Origin: an uncultured beta proteobacterium
Lineage (GTDB): Bacteria > Pseudomonadota > Gammaproteobacteria > Burkholderiales > SG8-39
Direction: 5' to 3'
Length of the DNA stretch: 64,000 nucleotides
Assembly: GCA_903928055.1 (NCBI GenBank)
Contig: CAIYPG010000068.1
Span: 1 to 64,000, forward strand
Position 1 is the stretch's first letter. The number at the start of each line of letters is the position of its first letter. The notes under the pieces are model-generated. The model was given only the letters and a program-made list of their open reading frames with translations. It had not been told where the DNA came from and searched no databases. Below, piece by piece: positions 43,130-52,651 of this stretch. Both the position numbers and the translations under genes were made by a program.

Positions 43130-45133
43130 GTGCATAAGGCATTACGACTGGGCGCGTTCGCGCTCGCCATCCTTTCCTTCAACATTCACGCGGCAGACGA
43201 TGCGGTTGTCGTCACCGCAACACGCTTTCCGGAGCGGGCGCTCGACGTGCCGATCGGCATCACCGTCATCAGCGCCCAACGCATTGCCGAGAGTTCGGCG
43301 GCAACGCTGCCTGAGCTGCTGTCGCAGGAAGCGGGGATTGTCGCCCGCGACAGCACCGGTAGTCCCGATCGGCAGATTGACATGCGCGGCTTCGGCGTGA
43401 GCGGCGACCAGAACACGCTGGTGCTCTTGAACGGCCAGCGGCTGAACGAAATTGAACTGACTTCGGTGCGCTGGTCGGCAATCCCGCTAGGCAGCATCGA
43501 GCGCATCGAGATCCTGCGCGGCGCGGGGTCAGTGCTCTATGGTGGCGGGGCGACTGGCGGGACCATCAACATCATCACCCGCGAACCGGTCTCAGGAGCC
43601 CGCGAAGCCGTGTTGTCCGCATCGGCCGGCACCTATGGCACGCGCGAGTGGCGCGGCCGGGTTGCGACGGCGAACGACACGATGGGACTGATGCTGAATT
43701 TCAACGATCAGTCTTCAGACAATTTCCGGACGAACAATCGACTAGAGCAGACGAATGTCGGTGGCGAACTGCGCGTGCTGGGGGACAAGCATCAGCTTGC
43801 GTTCCGGTTCGGTCTGGACAACCAGAGCCTGCGCCTGCCCGGTGAGCGTACTGCCGCCGAGCTGGCAAGCGACCCGCGCGGCACCCGCCGTCCGGGCGAC
43901 TATTCCAGCCGGGATGGCGCTCAGGCCAGCATCAGCGGCAGCACCGATCTCGGGTTCGGAGAATTCGCCGCTGATCTTGGATATCGCAACAGTGCCCGTG
44001 CTGCCCTTTTGAGGGATTACACCTTCGGCGTGTTCGATACCTATACCGATACGCGAGTCGAGGTCTGGTCATTTACGCCACGACTCAAGGTTCCGTTTCA
44101 GGCATTCGGCTTCAGCCACAGTGTCGTCGTCGGCATGGACTGGGATGACTGGGATTACGATTCCCGACGGGCTGGCAGCCTGGAGACCCTGAATGCTCCC
44201 GTGGCGCGTGTTGTCTCCTCGCAGAAGAACCAGGCCTTCTATGTCCAGAGCCAGACGGCGGTCAGTGATCGCACCAAGCTGACACTGGGCATGCGCCAGC
44301 ATCGTGTGCAGATGACGGCAGCGGATCTTGTCAATCCGGCGGCGTACGCGCAGGGCGAAAAGACCAGTATGCCGCGTTCCTGGGAAGTCGGGCTGCGCCA
44401 CCAGTTCACCCCCGCCACTGCGGTATATGGCCGGGCGGGTGAAAGCTTCCGCATCAGCACCGTGGATGAAAGCTACAGCCAGTTTGGCGGACCGTTCTTC
44501 GATGCCATCATCACCCTGCTTGAGCCGCAGACTTCGCGCGACCGCGAACTGGGCATCGAGCACCGTGCCGGACGGCTGCGTGCGCGGGCCAGCGCCTATT
44601 CGATGGACCTGCAGAATGAAATTCATTACTTTGCGCCGACCTTCTCGAACATCAATCTGCCGCCCACGCGCCGCCGCGGGCTTGAGTTCGACGTGGCGTG
44701 GGAGGCAAGTCCGACGCTGTCACTGTTCGGCAACCTCTCCCTTGTAGAGGCGAAGTTCCGTGATGGCCGGATCGGCGGCGTCGACGTCAGCGGGAAGAGC
44801 ATTCCCCTGGTTCCTGACCATACGGCGAATGCGGGATTTTCCTGGCGTGTTGCGGAAGCCACCCGGCTGAACGGTGTCGTTCGTCATGTCGGCAAGGCCT
44901 GGTACGACAATGACCAGACCAACACCTTTCCGTCCGAGATGCCCGCCTATACGCTGGTTGACCTGAAAGTCACACAGCAGTGGCGCGACTGGTCACTGTC
45001 GCTTGCGGCAAACAACCTGCTCGACAAGCAGTACTACAACTATGGCATCCGCAATGGTGCCGGCACATCCTTCAATGCCTACCCCCAGGCCGGCCGGACC
45101 TTGCTTGCCACGCTGGAATTGAAACTGCGCTGA
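43130..45133 (+). CDS. btuB: TonB-dependent outer-membrane vitamin B12 receptor BtuB
   Basis: A 667 aa outer-membrane barrel with signal peptide (LGAFALAILSFNIHA), TonB box DDAVVVTATRF, plug domain (ALDVPIGITVISAQRIAESSAATLPELLSQEAGI, GSPDRQIDMRGFGVSGDQNTLVLLNGQRLNEIEL, RGAGSVLYGGGATGGTINIITR) and a C-terminal barrel ending LLATLELKLR with the terminal aromatic or basic pattern. It begins GTG 43130 behind GGGGGAG. The cobalamin riboswitch makes BtuB the best name; another corrinoid or siderophore is less likely. No BtuCDF genes follow. Confidence 0.9.
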   Translation: MHKALRLGAFALAILSFNIHAADDAVVVTATRFPERALDVPIGITVISAQRIAESSAATLPELLSQEAGIVARDSTGSPDRQIDMRGFGVSGDQNTLVLLNGQRLNEIELTSVRWSAIPLGSIERIEILRGAGSVLYGGGATGGTINIITREPVSGAREAVLSASAGTYGTREWRGRVATANDTMGLMLNFNDQSSDNFRTNNRLEQTNVGGELRVLGDKHQLAFRFGLDNQSLRLPGERTAAELASDPRGTRRPGDYSSRDGAQASISGSTDLGFGEFAADLGYRNSARAALLRDYTFGVFDTYTDTRVEVWSFTPRLKVPFQAFGFSHSVVVGMDWDDWDYDSRRAGSLETLNAPVARVVSSQKNQAFYVQSQTAVSDRTKLTLGMRQHRVQMTAADLVNPAAYAQGEKTSMPRSWEVGLRHQFTPATAVYGRAGESFRISTVDESYSQFGGPFFDAIITLLEPQTSRDRELGIEHRAGRLRARASAYSMDLQNEIHYFAPTFSNINLPPTRRRGLEFDVAWEASPTLSLFGNLSLVEAKFRDGRIGGVDVSGKSIPLVPDHTANAGFSWRVAEATRLNGVVRHVGKAWYDNDQTNTFPSEMPAYTLVDLKVTQQWRDWSLSLAANNLLDKQYYNYGIRNGAGTSFNAYPQAGRTLLATLELKLR

Positions 45134-45237
45134 TCCTGCCGCAGTTGGCGGAACCGGGCGGCGATGAGGGGTGTTCCGCATCGCTGCCCGAATGCCGTTT
45201 TTACCGGTGCGCATGGCTTTCTGATAAGGTGCGCGCC

Positions 45238-46335
45238 ATGTTTACCGGCCCTTCCGACCGCATTGACCTGACGTCCATCCGCCGTGTTCTGGTGGTGAAA
45301 TTGCGCCACCACGGCGATGTGCTGCTGGCATCACCGGTTTTTTCCGCGCTCAAGGCACATGCGCCCAAGGTCGAGATCGACGCGCTGGTGTATGCCGACA
45401 CCCGCGACATGCTCAGCCTGCACCCCGCGATCAGCGAAGTGCATTGCATCGGCCGGGAATGGAAATCCATGATGGCCGGCGAGCATCTTGCCGCGGAGTG
45501 GCGTCTGTTCCGGCAGTTGAAGGCGCGAAATTATGATCTCCTCATCCACCTGACCGAACATACGCGAGGCGCCTGGCTGGCCCGCGGGCTGGGCTGCCGT
45601 TTTGCGGTTGCCCCCAATCGCCGCAACAAGCCGAAGTTCTGGCGTAACAGTTTCACCCATCGCTACGGCCTGCCGCTGAATGCGCGCCGCCATGTGGTGG
45701 AATCCAATCTCGATTCGCTACGCCGTATCGGCGTGCAGCCGGCGCTTGCGGAACGACGGCTGGTGCTGGTCCCCGGGGAGGTCGCAGAGGGGCAAGTGCG
45801 CGATCTTCTGTCCGCTCACGGCCTTGCAGACACGCCCTTCATCCATCTGCATCCGGCATCGCGCTGGCAGTTCAAATGCTGGCCGGTGGAACACATGGCC
45901 GGGTTGATCGACACTCTGGCCGCACGCGGCGAACGCGTCGTGCTCACTGCTGCTCCGGCGGATGAAGAGCGCGCCATGGTGAGGGCCATCATGGCCCGCT
46001 GCAAATCCGCGCCCGTCGACCTGTCCGGACAGTTGACGCTGAAGGCGCTTGCCGCGTTGACGGACCGAGCAAAGCTGTTTGTCGGCGTGGACTCCGCACC
46101 CATGCACATCGCGGCGGCCATGGGCACACCGGTGGTTGCCCTGTTCGGGCCCAGCGGCGAGGCTGAATGGGGCCCGTGGCAGGTTTCGCATCGCGTTGTA
46201 AGTTCCGATGCGCATCCCTGCCGTCCCTGCGGCATCGATGGCTGTGGCGGTGGCAAGGTCAGTGATTGCCTCGTGCAGCTTCCGCTCCAGCGGGTATTGC
46301 GCGCGGTGGACGAGCTGCTGGCCATGCAAGGTTGA
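45238..46335 (+). CDS. GT9 heptosyltransferase, WaaQ/WaaF-like
   Basis: A 365 aa glycosyltransferase of family 9, which adds heptose from ADP-heptose to the LPS inner core at the cytoplasmic face. It has RRVLVVKLRHHGDVLLASPVFSALKAHAP, then HPASRWQFKCWPVEHMAGLIDTL and GVDSAPMHIAAAMGTPVVALFGPSGEAEWGPW, where the last part binds the sugar nucleotide. Features such as the RHHGDVLLASPV start fit heptosyltransferase III. ATG 45238 is the start; a reading from 44980 would overlap btuB. First gene of the glycan cluster, 104 bases after btuB. Confidence 0.9.
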   Translation: MFTGPSDRIDLTSIRRVLVVKLRHHGDVLLASPVFSALKAHAPKVEIDALVYADTRDMLSLHPAISEVHCIGREWKSMMAGEHLAAEWRLFRQLKARNYDLLIHLTEHTRGAWLARGLGCRFAVAPNRRNKPKFWRNSFTHRYGLPLNARRHVVESNLDSLRRIGVQPALAERRLVLVPGEVAEGQVRDLLSAHGLADTPFIHLHPASRWQFKCWPVEHMAGLIDTLAARGERVVLTAAPADEERAMVRAIMARCKSAPVDLSGQLTLKALAALTDRAKLFVGVDSAPMHIAAAMGTPVVALFGPSGEAEWGPWQVSHRVVSSDAHPCRPCGIDGCGGGKVSDCLVQLPLQRVLRAVDELLAMQG

Positions 46336-47511
46336 GTGCCCGTGAAGATCGCGCTGATACGCCAGCGCTATAACGCCTTTGGTGGTGCCGAACGTTTCGT
46401 CGAGCGCGCCGTGCAGGCACTCGCAGCCGAGGGCAGCACTGGGCTGACATTGCTGGCGCGTTCCTGGAGCGGCGAGGCCGGCGGTGCGGAATTTCTGCGC
46501 TGCGATCCGTTTTTCATCGGACGAACCTGGCGTGACTGGAGTTTCGCGCGCGCGGCCTGCCGGGCCGCTGCCAAAGGTGATTTCGACCTGGTGCAATCGC
46601 ACGAGCGCATCGCCTGCTGCGACATTTACCGCGCCGGCGATGGTGTGCATGCACAGTGGCTGGAGAACCGGACCCATGTCCTTGGCCCCGTTGGAAGACT
46701 GGCCCAGCGACTCAGCCCCTGGCATCGCCACACGCTTGCTGCAGAGCGGCGGCTGTTTGCCAGTTCGCGGCTGAAGGCGGTGATCTGCAATTCGCGCATG
46801 GTCGCCAATGAGGTAAGGCGGCTTTTCGGGGTTGATGAAGCCAGGGTCGAACTGATCTACAACGGCGTTGATCTGGAGCGCTTTCATCCTCGACTGAAAG
46901 ACGAATTCCGATCGACTTTGCGCGCACGTCTGGGCATACCTGCAGACGCCATGATGTTCCTGATGGTCGGCTCGGGATTCGAGCGCAAGGGTGTACCTGC
47001 ACTGCTGGAGGCTTTTGCGAGGGTCCCTGTTGGTGTTGATGGTGCAGCCCATCTGGTAGTCATGGGCGCGGATCGTCGTGCTGTGGCGATGCAGGTCCGC
47101 GCAGAGGCATTGGGGATTGCGGCACGCACCCACTTTCCCGGACCGCAGCGCGATGTGGCGGCATGGTATTCAGCAGCCGATTGTTTCGTGTTGCCGACGC
47201 TGTACGATCCGTTTCCCAACGCCGCTCTTGAGGCAATGGCGTGCGGACTGCCAGTGATTACCTCGCGGCAGTGCGGCACGGCTGAACTGATTGAAGCCGG
47301 ACGCGAGGGCTGGGCCTGCGATGCATGGGACATCGAGGCCCTTGCAGGGCATCTGGCCGCGCTGGATGTCGATCAGGCGCGACACATGGGCCGCGCCGCG
47401 CGGGTTCTGGCGGAACGCTTTCCGCTGGATGCGATGGCTGCGCAACTGGTTGCACTTTATCGCCGGCTGCTGGCTGCGAAGCGAGGTCGGGCGCCGGGAA
47501 TTTCTGCGTAA
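46336..47511 (+). CDS. GT4 glycosyltransferase, WaaG-like
   Basis: A 391 aa GT-B enzyme starting VKIALIRQRYNAFGGAERFVERAVQAL. SGFERKGVPALLEAF, FPGPQRDVAAWYSAADCFVLPTLYDPFPNAALEAMACGLPVITS and the preceding E-x7-E form are those of WaaG, the first glucosyltransferase of the LPS outer core. The start is GTG 46336 (or GTG 46342), right after the GT9 gene. The donor is inferred by similarity only. Confidence 0.88.
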   Translation: MPVKIALIRQRYNAFGGAERFVERAVQALAAEGSTGLTLLARSWSGEAGGAEFLRCDPFFIGRTWRDWSFARAACRAAAKGDFDLVQSHERIACCDIYRAGDGVHAQWLENRTHVLGPVGRLAQRLSPWHRHTLAAERRLFASSRLKAVICNSRMVANEVRRLFGVDEARVELIYNGVDLERFHPRLKDEFRSTLRARLGIPADAMMFLMVGSGFERKGVPALLEAFARVPVGVDGAAHLVVMGADRRAVAMQVRAEALGIAARTHFPGPQRDVAAWYSAADCFVLPTLYDPFPNAALEAMACGLPVITSRQCGTAELIEAGREGWACDAWDIEALAGHLAALDVDQARHMGRAARVLAERFPLDAMAAQLVALYRRLLAAKRGRAPGISA

Positions 47512-47596
47512 GAATCGGGCAGGCAAACGGCACTGCCTGAACTGAAAATCGAGGAAAAAGCAGTTACAATTCAATATTCTGCGACGGAATATCGAA

Positions 47597-49369
47597 TTGG
47601 CGAAGACCACGAGCCGGGAGCTGTACGGACGCCTCCTGGGTTATGTCCGGCCTTACTGGAGGGCGTTTGCACTCGCCATCCTGGCGATGATGCTGACGGC
47701 GGCCACCGAGCCGCTGTTTCCGGCATTGATGAAGCCCATGCTGGATGGCAGTTTCGTCAATCGCGACCCGACGGTTTCACGCTGGATTCCCTTCGCGCTG
47801 ATCGGTATTTTCCTGTTGCGCGGAGTCCTGGGCTACATCTCGGACTACACCATGGCCTGGGTTTCCAACCGAGTCATCCTCGACGTGCGCGCGGTGCTGT
47901 TCCGACGTTTGCTGCAACTCCCCTCGACATTCTTCGAGAACAGTTCTTCCGGCGCACTGCTGTCCAAGGTCGCCTATGACGTGGCCGGCGTGAATGCCGC
48001 CGCCACCTCCGTGCTCACGGTGGTGGTGCGCGATTCGCTGGCGGTGGCGGGATTGTTCGGGTGGCTGCTTTACCTCAACTGGAAGCTGACCCTGGTCACG
48101 CTCATCATCGGGCCACCGATTGCCATCGTGATCAAGCTCACCAGCAAGCGGCTGCGCTACATGAGTTCGGAGTCCATGCGCGCCATGGGAGAAGTCACGC
48201 ATGTGCTGGAAGAATCGATTTCCTGCCAGCGCGTGGTCAAGATATTCGGCGGGCAGGACTACGAAGCCAGGCGCTTCGAGCGCGCCAATCAGGCCTTGCG
48301 CGGTTTCAACATGCGGCAGGCGATTGCAGCATCGGCCACCGGCCCCAGCGTGCAGCTGTTTTCCGCCATTGCCCTCGCAATCATTGTCGGCATCGCCATT
48401 GAACAGTCATCGACGGCCAAGTTCACCGTGGGTGAATTCGTTTCCTTCATCACCGCCACCCTCATGCTGCTCACGCCGATCAAGCGCCTGTCCGATATCA
48501 ACGCGCCGCTGCAGCGCGGACTGGCCTCGGCCGAAAGCGTGTTCAACCTGCTCGACGAACCCGCCGAGCGTGACACTGGCACGATCGAGATCGGGCGGGC
48601 CCGGGGTGAAGTGCGCTTTGACAACTTGGGATTCACCTATCCCGGTGCGCAACGTGCGGCACTGGAGGACATTGACCTGGCGATTGCGCCGGGGGAAACG
48701 GTGGCGCTGGTGGGTTCGTCGGGCAGCGGAAAATCGACGCTGGTGAGCCTGTTGCCGCGATTCCACGATCCGGTCCAGGGGCGGATTTTGCTCGATGGGC
48801 ATGACATTCGCGACCTGCGTCTCGCCAGCCTGCGTTCCAACATCGCATTGGTCAGCCAGGACGTGGCCCTGTTCAACGACACGGTCGCAGCGAACATCGC
48901 CTATGGCGCCATGGGTGGCACTTCACGCGCCCAGATCGAAGAGGCAGCGCGCGCCGCGCATGCCATCGAATACATCCGCGAAATGCCGCAGGGCTTCGAC
49001 ACCCTGATTGGCGAGAATGGCGTCAAGCTGTCCGGCGGCCAGCGCCAGCGACTGGCAATTGCCCGTGCGCTGCTCAAGAACGCACCGGTGCTAATCCTGG
49101 ATGAAGCCACATCGGCACTGGACAGCGAGAGCGAGCGATATGTTCAGGAGGCACTGGCCATCCTGATGCAGGGCCGCAGCACCATCGTCATTGCGCACCG
49201 GCTGTCCACCGTGGAGCATGCCGACCGGATCATCGTGCTGGCGCGCGGCCGGATCATGGAGACCGGCACGCATGCCGAACTGCTGGCGCGCGATGGCCTG
49301 TACGCCAAGCTGTACCGCATCCAGTTTGCGGAAGACGCTGTCGAACCCAGGTCGATCATCGGGCCATGA
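47597..49369 (+). CDS. msbA: MsbA lipid A/LPS core flippase
   Basis: A 590 aa ABC half-transporter with six membrane helices in the first 310 residues and an ATPase domain: GSSGSGKSTLVSLL (Walker A), ALVSQDVALFNDTVAANIAYG (Q-loop), VKLSGGQRQRLAIARALL (signature), VLILDEATSALDSES (Walker B) and IAHRLSTVEHAD (H-loop). The full-length match and its place in an LPS core cluster support lipid A-core export to the periplasmic face. It starts TTG 47597 behind CGGAA. The next gene overlaps its stop by four bases. Confidence 0.93.
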   Translation: MAKTTSRELYGRLLGYVRPYWRAFALAILAMMLTAATEPLFPALMKPMLDGSFVNRDPTVSRWIPFALIGIFLLRGVLGYISDYTMAWVSNRVILDVRAVLFRRLLQLPSTFFENSSSGALLSKVAYDVAGVNAAATSVLTVVVRDSLAVAGLFGWLLYLNWKLTLVTLIIGPPIAIVIKLTSKRLRYMSSESMRAMGEVTHVLEESISCQRVVKIFGGQDYEARRFERANQALRGFNMRQAIAASATGPSVQLFSAIALAIIVGIAIEQSSTAKFTVGEFVSFITATLMLLTPIKRLSDINAPLQRGLASAESVFNLLDEPAERDTGTIEIGRARGEVRFDNLGFTYPGAQRAALEDIDLAIAPGETVALVGSSGSGKSTLVSLLPRFHDPVQGRILLDGHDIRDLRLASLRSNIALVSQDVALFNDTVAANIAYGAMGGTSRAQIEEAARAAHAIEYIREMPQGFDTLIGENGVKLSGGQRQRLAIARALLKNAPVLILDEATSALDSESERYVQEALAILMQGRSTIVIAHRLSTVEHADRIIVLARGRIMETGTHAELLARDGLYAKLYRIQFAEDAVEPRSIIGP

Positions 49370-50475
49370 AGCGGTTGCGACTGATCCATACCGAGTCTTC
49401 CTGTGGCTGGGGCGGCCAGGAGTTGCGCGTGCTGGCAGAGGCCGCCGGCATGGTCGGACGCGGACACGATGTGCTGATTGTCGCGCCCGCCGAAGCACCC
49501 ATCGTGCGTGAGGCGCCCGGCCGCGGACTGTCCACGGTGGCGCTCCCCATTGCCCGCAAGCGCCTGTCCGGCGTGCTTGCCATGCGCCGTCTGCTACGCG
49601 AGCGCCCGGCCGACATTGTCATCACCCACAGTTCCACTGACAGCTGGCTGGTGGCGCTGGCATGCATCGGCCTGGCGCATGCGCCGCGGATTGTCCGCAT
49701 ACGACATGTCTCCGCCCCCATTGCCGACAATGCGCCGAACCGGTGGTTGTACGGCCGTGCTGCGGCGCATGTGGTCACCACCGGAGAGGCACTGCGCCTG
49801 CAGGTGATCCGGGAGGCACATCTCGCGCCGGAGCGCGTGACTTCGGTGCCCACAGGCATAGACCTCGGGCGCTTTTCACCCGGTGACCGCGTCCAGGCCC
49901 GCGCCGCGCTGTCGCTGCCCGTCGAGGCCTTCATCGTCGGCATCGTCGCCACGCTGCGCAGCTGGAAGGGCCATCGCTATCTGGTCGATGCCGTCGCGGC
50001 ATTGAAGGACGAACGCGAGGGTAATGACATGAGGCTGGTCATCGTCGGCGACGGGCCTGGGCGCGACAACCTGCGTGAGCAGGTCAGGGCGCTCGGCATC
50101 GAAGATCGCGTTGTCATGCCCGGCAACCAGTCCGATGTGGTGCCCTGGCTGCAGACGTTTGATCTCTTTGCATTGCCGTCTTATGCGAACGAGGGCGTGC
50201 CCCAGGCGCTGATGCAGGCCATGGCCTGCGGACTGCCGGTGGTCACCACGCCGGTGGGTGCCATTGGCGAAATCGTGAGCGACGGCAATACGGGCATCAT
50301 GGTCACGCCGCGCGATGCGGAGGCGTTGGGCGCGGCCCTGGCCCGTCTGCGGGACGATCCCCCATTGCGCGAACGGCTGGGCGCCGCGGGAATGGCACAG
50401 GCACACCAGCGCTTTTCCGAGGCGCGCATGCTGGACGACATGGAACGCATTTTTGCGGCGGTGCTGGCGCAATGA
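49366..50475 (+). CDS. GT4 glycosyltransferase
   Basis: A 369 aa GT-B enzyme. IHTESSCGWGGQELRVLAEAAGMVGRGHDV, then VVGIVATLRSWKGHRYLVDAV, LVIVGDGPGRDNLREQV and LFALPSYANEGVPQALMQAMACGLPVVTTPVGAIGEIV show the nucleotide-sugar half with the catalytic Glu region. It overlaps msbA by four bases (ATGA), so it is part of the operon. Substrate and linkage are unknown. Confidence 0.9.
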   Translation: MKRLRLIHTESSCGWGGQELRVLAEAAGMVGRGHDVLIVAPAEAPIVREAPGRGLSTVALPIARKRLSGVLAMRRLLRERPADIVITHSSTDSWLVALACIGLAHAPRIVRIRHVSAPIADNAPNRWLYGRAAAHVVTTGEALRLQVIREAHLAPERVTSVPTGIDLGRFSPGDRVQARAALSLPVEAFIVGIVATLRSWKGHRYLVDAVAALKDEREGNDMRLVIVGDGPGRDNLREQVRALGIEDRVVMPGNQSDVVPWLQTFDLFALPSYANEGVPQALMQAMACGLPVVTTPVGAIGEIVSDGNTGIMVTPRDAEALGAALARLRDDPPLRERLGAAGMAQAHQRFSEARMLDDMERIFAAVLAQ

Positions 50476-51491
50476 GCGCGGAGCGACTGGGCGTACCGCT
50501 GATTGATGCGAGTTCGCATGTCTGCGCCGTGGTCGTGGCACGCATCGGCGACACCCTGCTGGTCACCCCCGCGTTGCGGGCATTGCGTGCCGCGGCCGGC
50601 CGCCTGACGGTGCTGGTGCATCCCCAGCGGGTCGATGTACTGCGCCACCTCGATTTCATCGATGAACTGGGGACCATCACGAAACGCTCGGCGTGGTTGC
50701 GCGCCTGGCTGTCGCGCGGCCGCTACGATGCCGCCTTCTGCTGGGGGCGCGAGCCGGCCCTGTTGAATTACTGTCTGCGCGCGGGCCGGCGGAGCGTGGC
50801 GTTCGATTACCCGGAGTTCGCGGGCATTCATTCCGATGCATTGCTGCGTGTCGCCGTTCCGGCAGAATCATCCCTGCATGCAGTGCGTGAGCGTGCGCTC
50901 CTCGTTGGCGCGGCCGGCATCGCAACAGACGATGAGCGCCTTGCCTATGCCGTCACGGATGCCGAGAGGGCCTGGGCGCGCGATTGGCTGGCGCAAAACC
51001 TGCCGGCCGGTGCCAGGCCCTTCGTGGGGCTGCAGTTGTTCAGCTTCCCCACCAAGGCGCATCGCGACTGGTCGGTCGGCCGCTTTATCGAACTTGCCCG
51101 GCTGCTGTGTCAGCATTATCCGGGTGCTCACCTGATCGTCCTTGGTGATGACCATGCGCGGCAGCGCTCGACACCCCTGCTCGAGGCCCTGCCCGGACGT
51201 GTCTCGGTGGCGGCGGGCAGCCTGTCGCTGCGGGAGAGCGCCGCGCTGATGCAGCAACTGGATGTGTATGTCGGCGTGGACACCGGCCCCACGCACATTG
51301 CCGGTGCCCTGGGTATTCCCATGGTCGCGCTGTATCACCCGCGCTATCCCGGCCGCAACCTCATGCCGCTGGATAATCCGCGCTGCACAATGATCGAGGC
51401 GATCGAGGCACCGGATGGCGGCATGGACCGTGTTCCGGTCGAGCAGGTCTGGGCGGCGGTGCGTGACAGGCTGGATGGCGGGGGGGCGTGA
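50472..51491 (+). CDS. GT9 heptosyltransferase-like protein
   Basis: A 339 aa family-9 enzyme: VVVARIGDTLLVTPALRALRAAAG, LQLFSFPTKAHRDWSVGRFIELARLL, and DVYVGVDTGPTHIAGALGIPMVALYHPRYPGRNLMPL. The front is normal, but the ending departs from WaaF/WaaC (HPRYPGRNL in place of GPTxP), so the acceptor or donor may differ. It overlaps the preceding gene by four bases and is followed by another GT4 gene. Confidence 0.88.
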   Translation: MSAERLGVPLIDASSHVCAVVVARIGDTLLVTPALRALRAAAGRLTVLVHPQRVDVLRHLDFIDELGTITKRSAWLRAWLSRGRYDAAFCWGREPALLNYCLRAGRRSVAFDYPEFAGIHSDALLRVAVPAESSLHAVRERALLVGAAGIATDDERLAYAVTDAERAWARDWLAQNLPAGARPFVGLQLFSFPTKAHRDWSVGRFIELARLLCQHYPGAHLIVLGDDHARQRSTPLLEALPGRVSVAAGSLSLRESAALMQQLDVYVGVDTGPTHIAGALGIPMVALYHPRYPGRNLMPLDNPRCTMIEAIEAPDGGMDRVPVEQVWAAVRDRLDGGGA

Positions 51492-51493
51492 GC

Positions 51494-52651
51494 ATGGCCC
51501 GACCGCGCGTACTGATGTTGTCGCAGGAGGTCCATCCTGTTCCGCCGCAAAAAGGTGCCGCAGTCGAGCAATGGATGGATGCCGTCGCGCATCGACTGAC
51601 GCGCTATGAGCCGCATCTGGTCAGCGTGCCGCACCCGGAACGCCCGGATGATGAAACCGAGGGTGGGGTGCATTACCACCGCATCCGCATTGGTCGTGCG
51701 TACAACCGCCTGTTCCGCAAGATCACACGCCTGGATCCCTGTTCGTATGCGGACCGGGTGGTGCACCATGCACGATCGATACGGCCGGCGATCATCCACA
51801 TTCATAACGCGCCGAAGTTCGTTGATGCCATCGCCGCCCGCGTGCCGGATGCGAAGGTGATCCTGCACATGCACAACGAGAAGACCGAAATGGTCCGGCT
51901 GCGGCTGGATGCGCTGGTCGGTTGCAGCGAATACATTCGCGACTGGTACAGGGCGCGGCCGGTGTCGGCCCGGCGCTTTGCGGTGATCGACAATGGTGTG
52001 GACCTCGCAGCCTTTCCGGCGCAGCGCCATTCCGCCGCGGCGGTGCGCGAGCTGCGCATCGCGCACAAGCTGCCGGCGGACCGCTTTGTCGTGTTGTATG
52101 TCGGTCGCATCTCTCCGGAAAAGGGCCCGGACCGGTTGGCCGCGGCGATGCATCATCTGGACCGCGATCGCTTTCACCTGGTGCTGGTTGGCGAATGGCC
52201 CAAGGGCGATCCGGACAGGAGTGAGCGGGTGCGTTATGCCGACGCACTGGCCGCCGAACTCAAAGGCCTGCCGCATACCGTGATCGACACCGTGGCGCCG
52301 CGCGACATGCCGCAACTGTATGCGCTGGGCGACCTGCTGATGATTCCCTCCCGGTTCGAAGAGCCGTTTTCCATGGTGGCGATCGAGGCCATGGCGGCAT
52401 GTGTTCCGGTCATGGCGGTAAAAAAAGGCGGCATGACCGAGTACATGCGCGACGGCGAAAACGCGCTGCTGCTCGATGGCGAGGCATCGGCTGAACAGAT
52501 TGCCGCCGCAATGCGCGCTGCGGCGGAAGCACCGCAATCCCTGACGCGGGTGGCCGATGCTGCGCGCGCCATGGTGGAGCACCGCTTCGATTGGCAGAGC
52601 GTTGCCGCCGGTGTCGAGCGGCTCTATGACGAAGTGCTGGGAGCGCAATGA
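51494..52651 (+). CDS. GT4 glycosyltransferase
   Basis: A 385 aa GT-B enzyme: RVLMLSQEVHPVPPQKGAAVEQWMDAVAHRL, VLYVGRISPEKGPDRLAAAM and MPQLYALGDLLMIPSRFEEPFSMVAIEAMAACVPVMAVKKGGMTEYM. The catalytic EEPF...E form is standard. ATG 51494 is preferred; a GTG two codons earlier (51488) overlaps the previous gene. Sequence gives no substrate. VHYHRIRIGRAYNRLFRKITRLDP is characteristic of this enzyme in the cluster. Confidence 0.88.
   Translation: MARPRVLMLSQEVHPVPPQKGAAVEQWMDAVAHRLTRYEPHLVSVPHPERPDDETEGGVHYHRIRIGRAYNRLFRKITRLDPCSYADRVVHHARSIRPAIIHIHNAPKFVDAIAARVPDAKVILHMHNEKTEMVRLRLDALVGCSEYIRDWYRARPVSARRFAVIDNGVDLAAFPAQRHSAAAVRELRIAHKLPADRFVVLYVGRISPEKGPDRLAAAMHHLDRDRFHLVLVGEWPKGDPDRSERVRYADALAAELKGLPHTVIDTVAPRDMPQLYALGDLLMIPSRFEEPFSMVAIEAMAACVPVMAVKKGGMTEYMRDGENALLLDGEASAEQIAAAMRAAAEAPQSLTRVADAARAMVEHRFDWQSVAAGVERLYDEVLGAQ

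Noticed and set aside
44980-45237. Longer form of the first heptosyltransferase starting inside btuB
   Set aside because: It would overlap the end of the btuB barrel and adds a sequence unlike GT9 proteins; ATG 45238 fits the family.
45718-47133. 471-codon minus-strand frame across two glycosyltransferases
   Set aside because: It spans two genes of the other strand and shows no family features.
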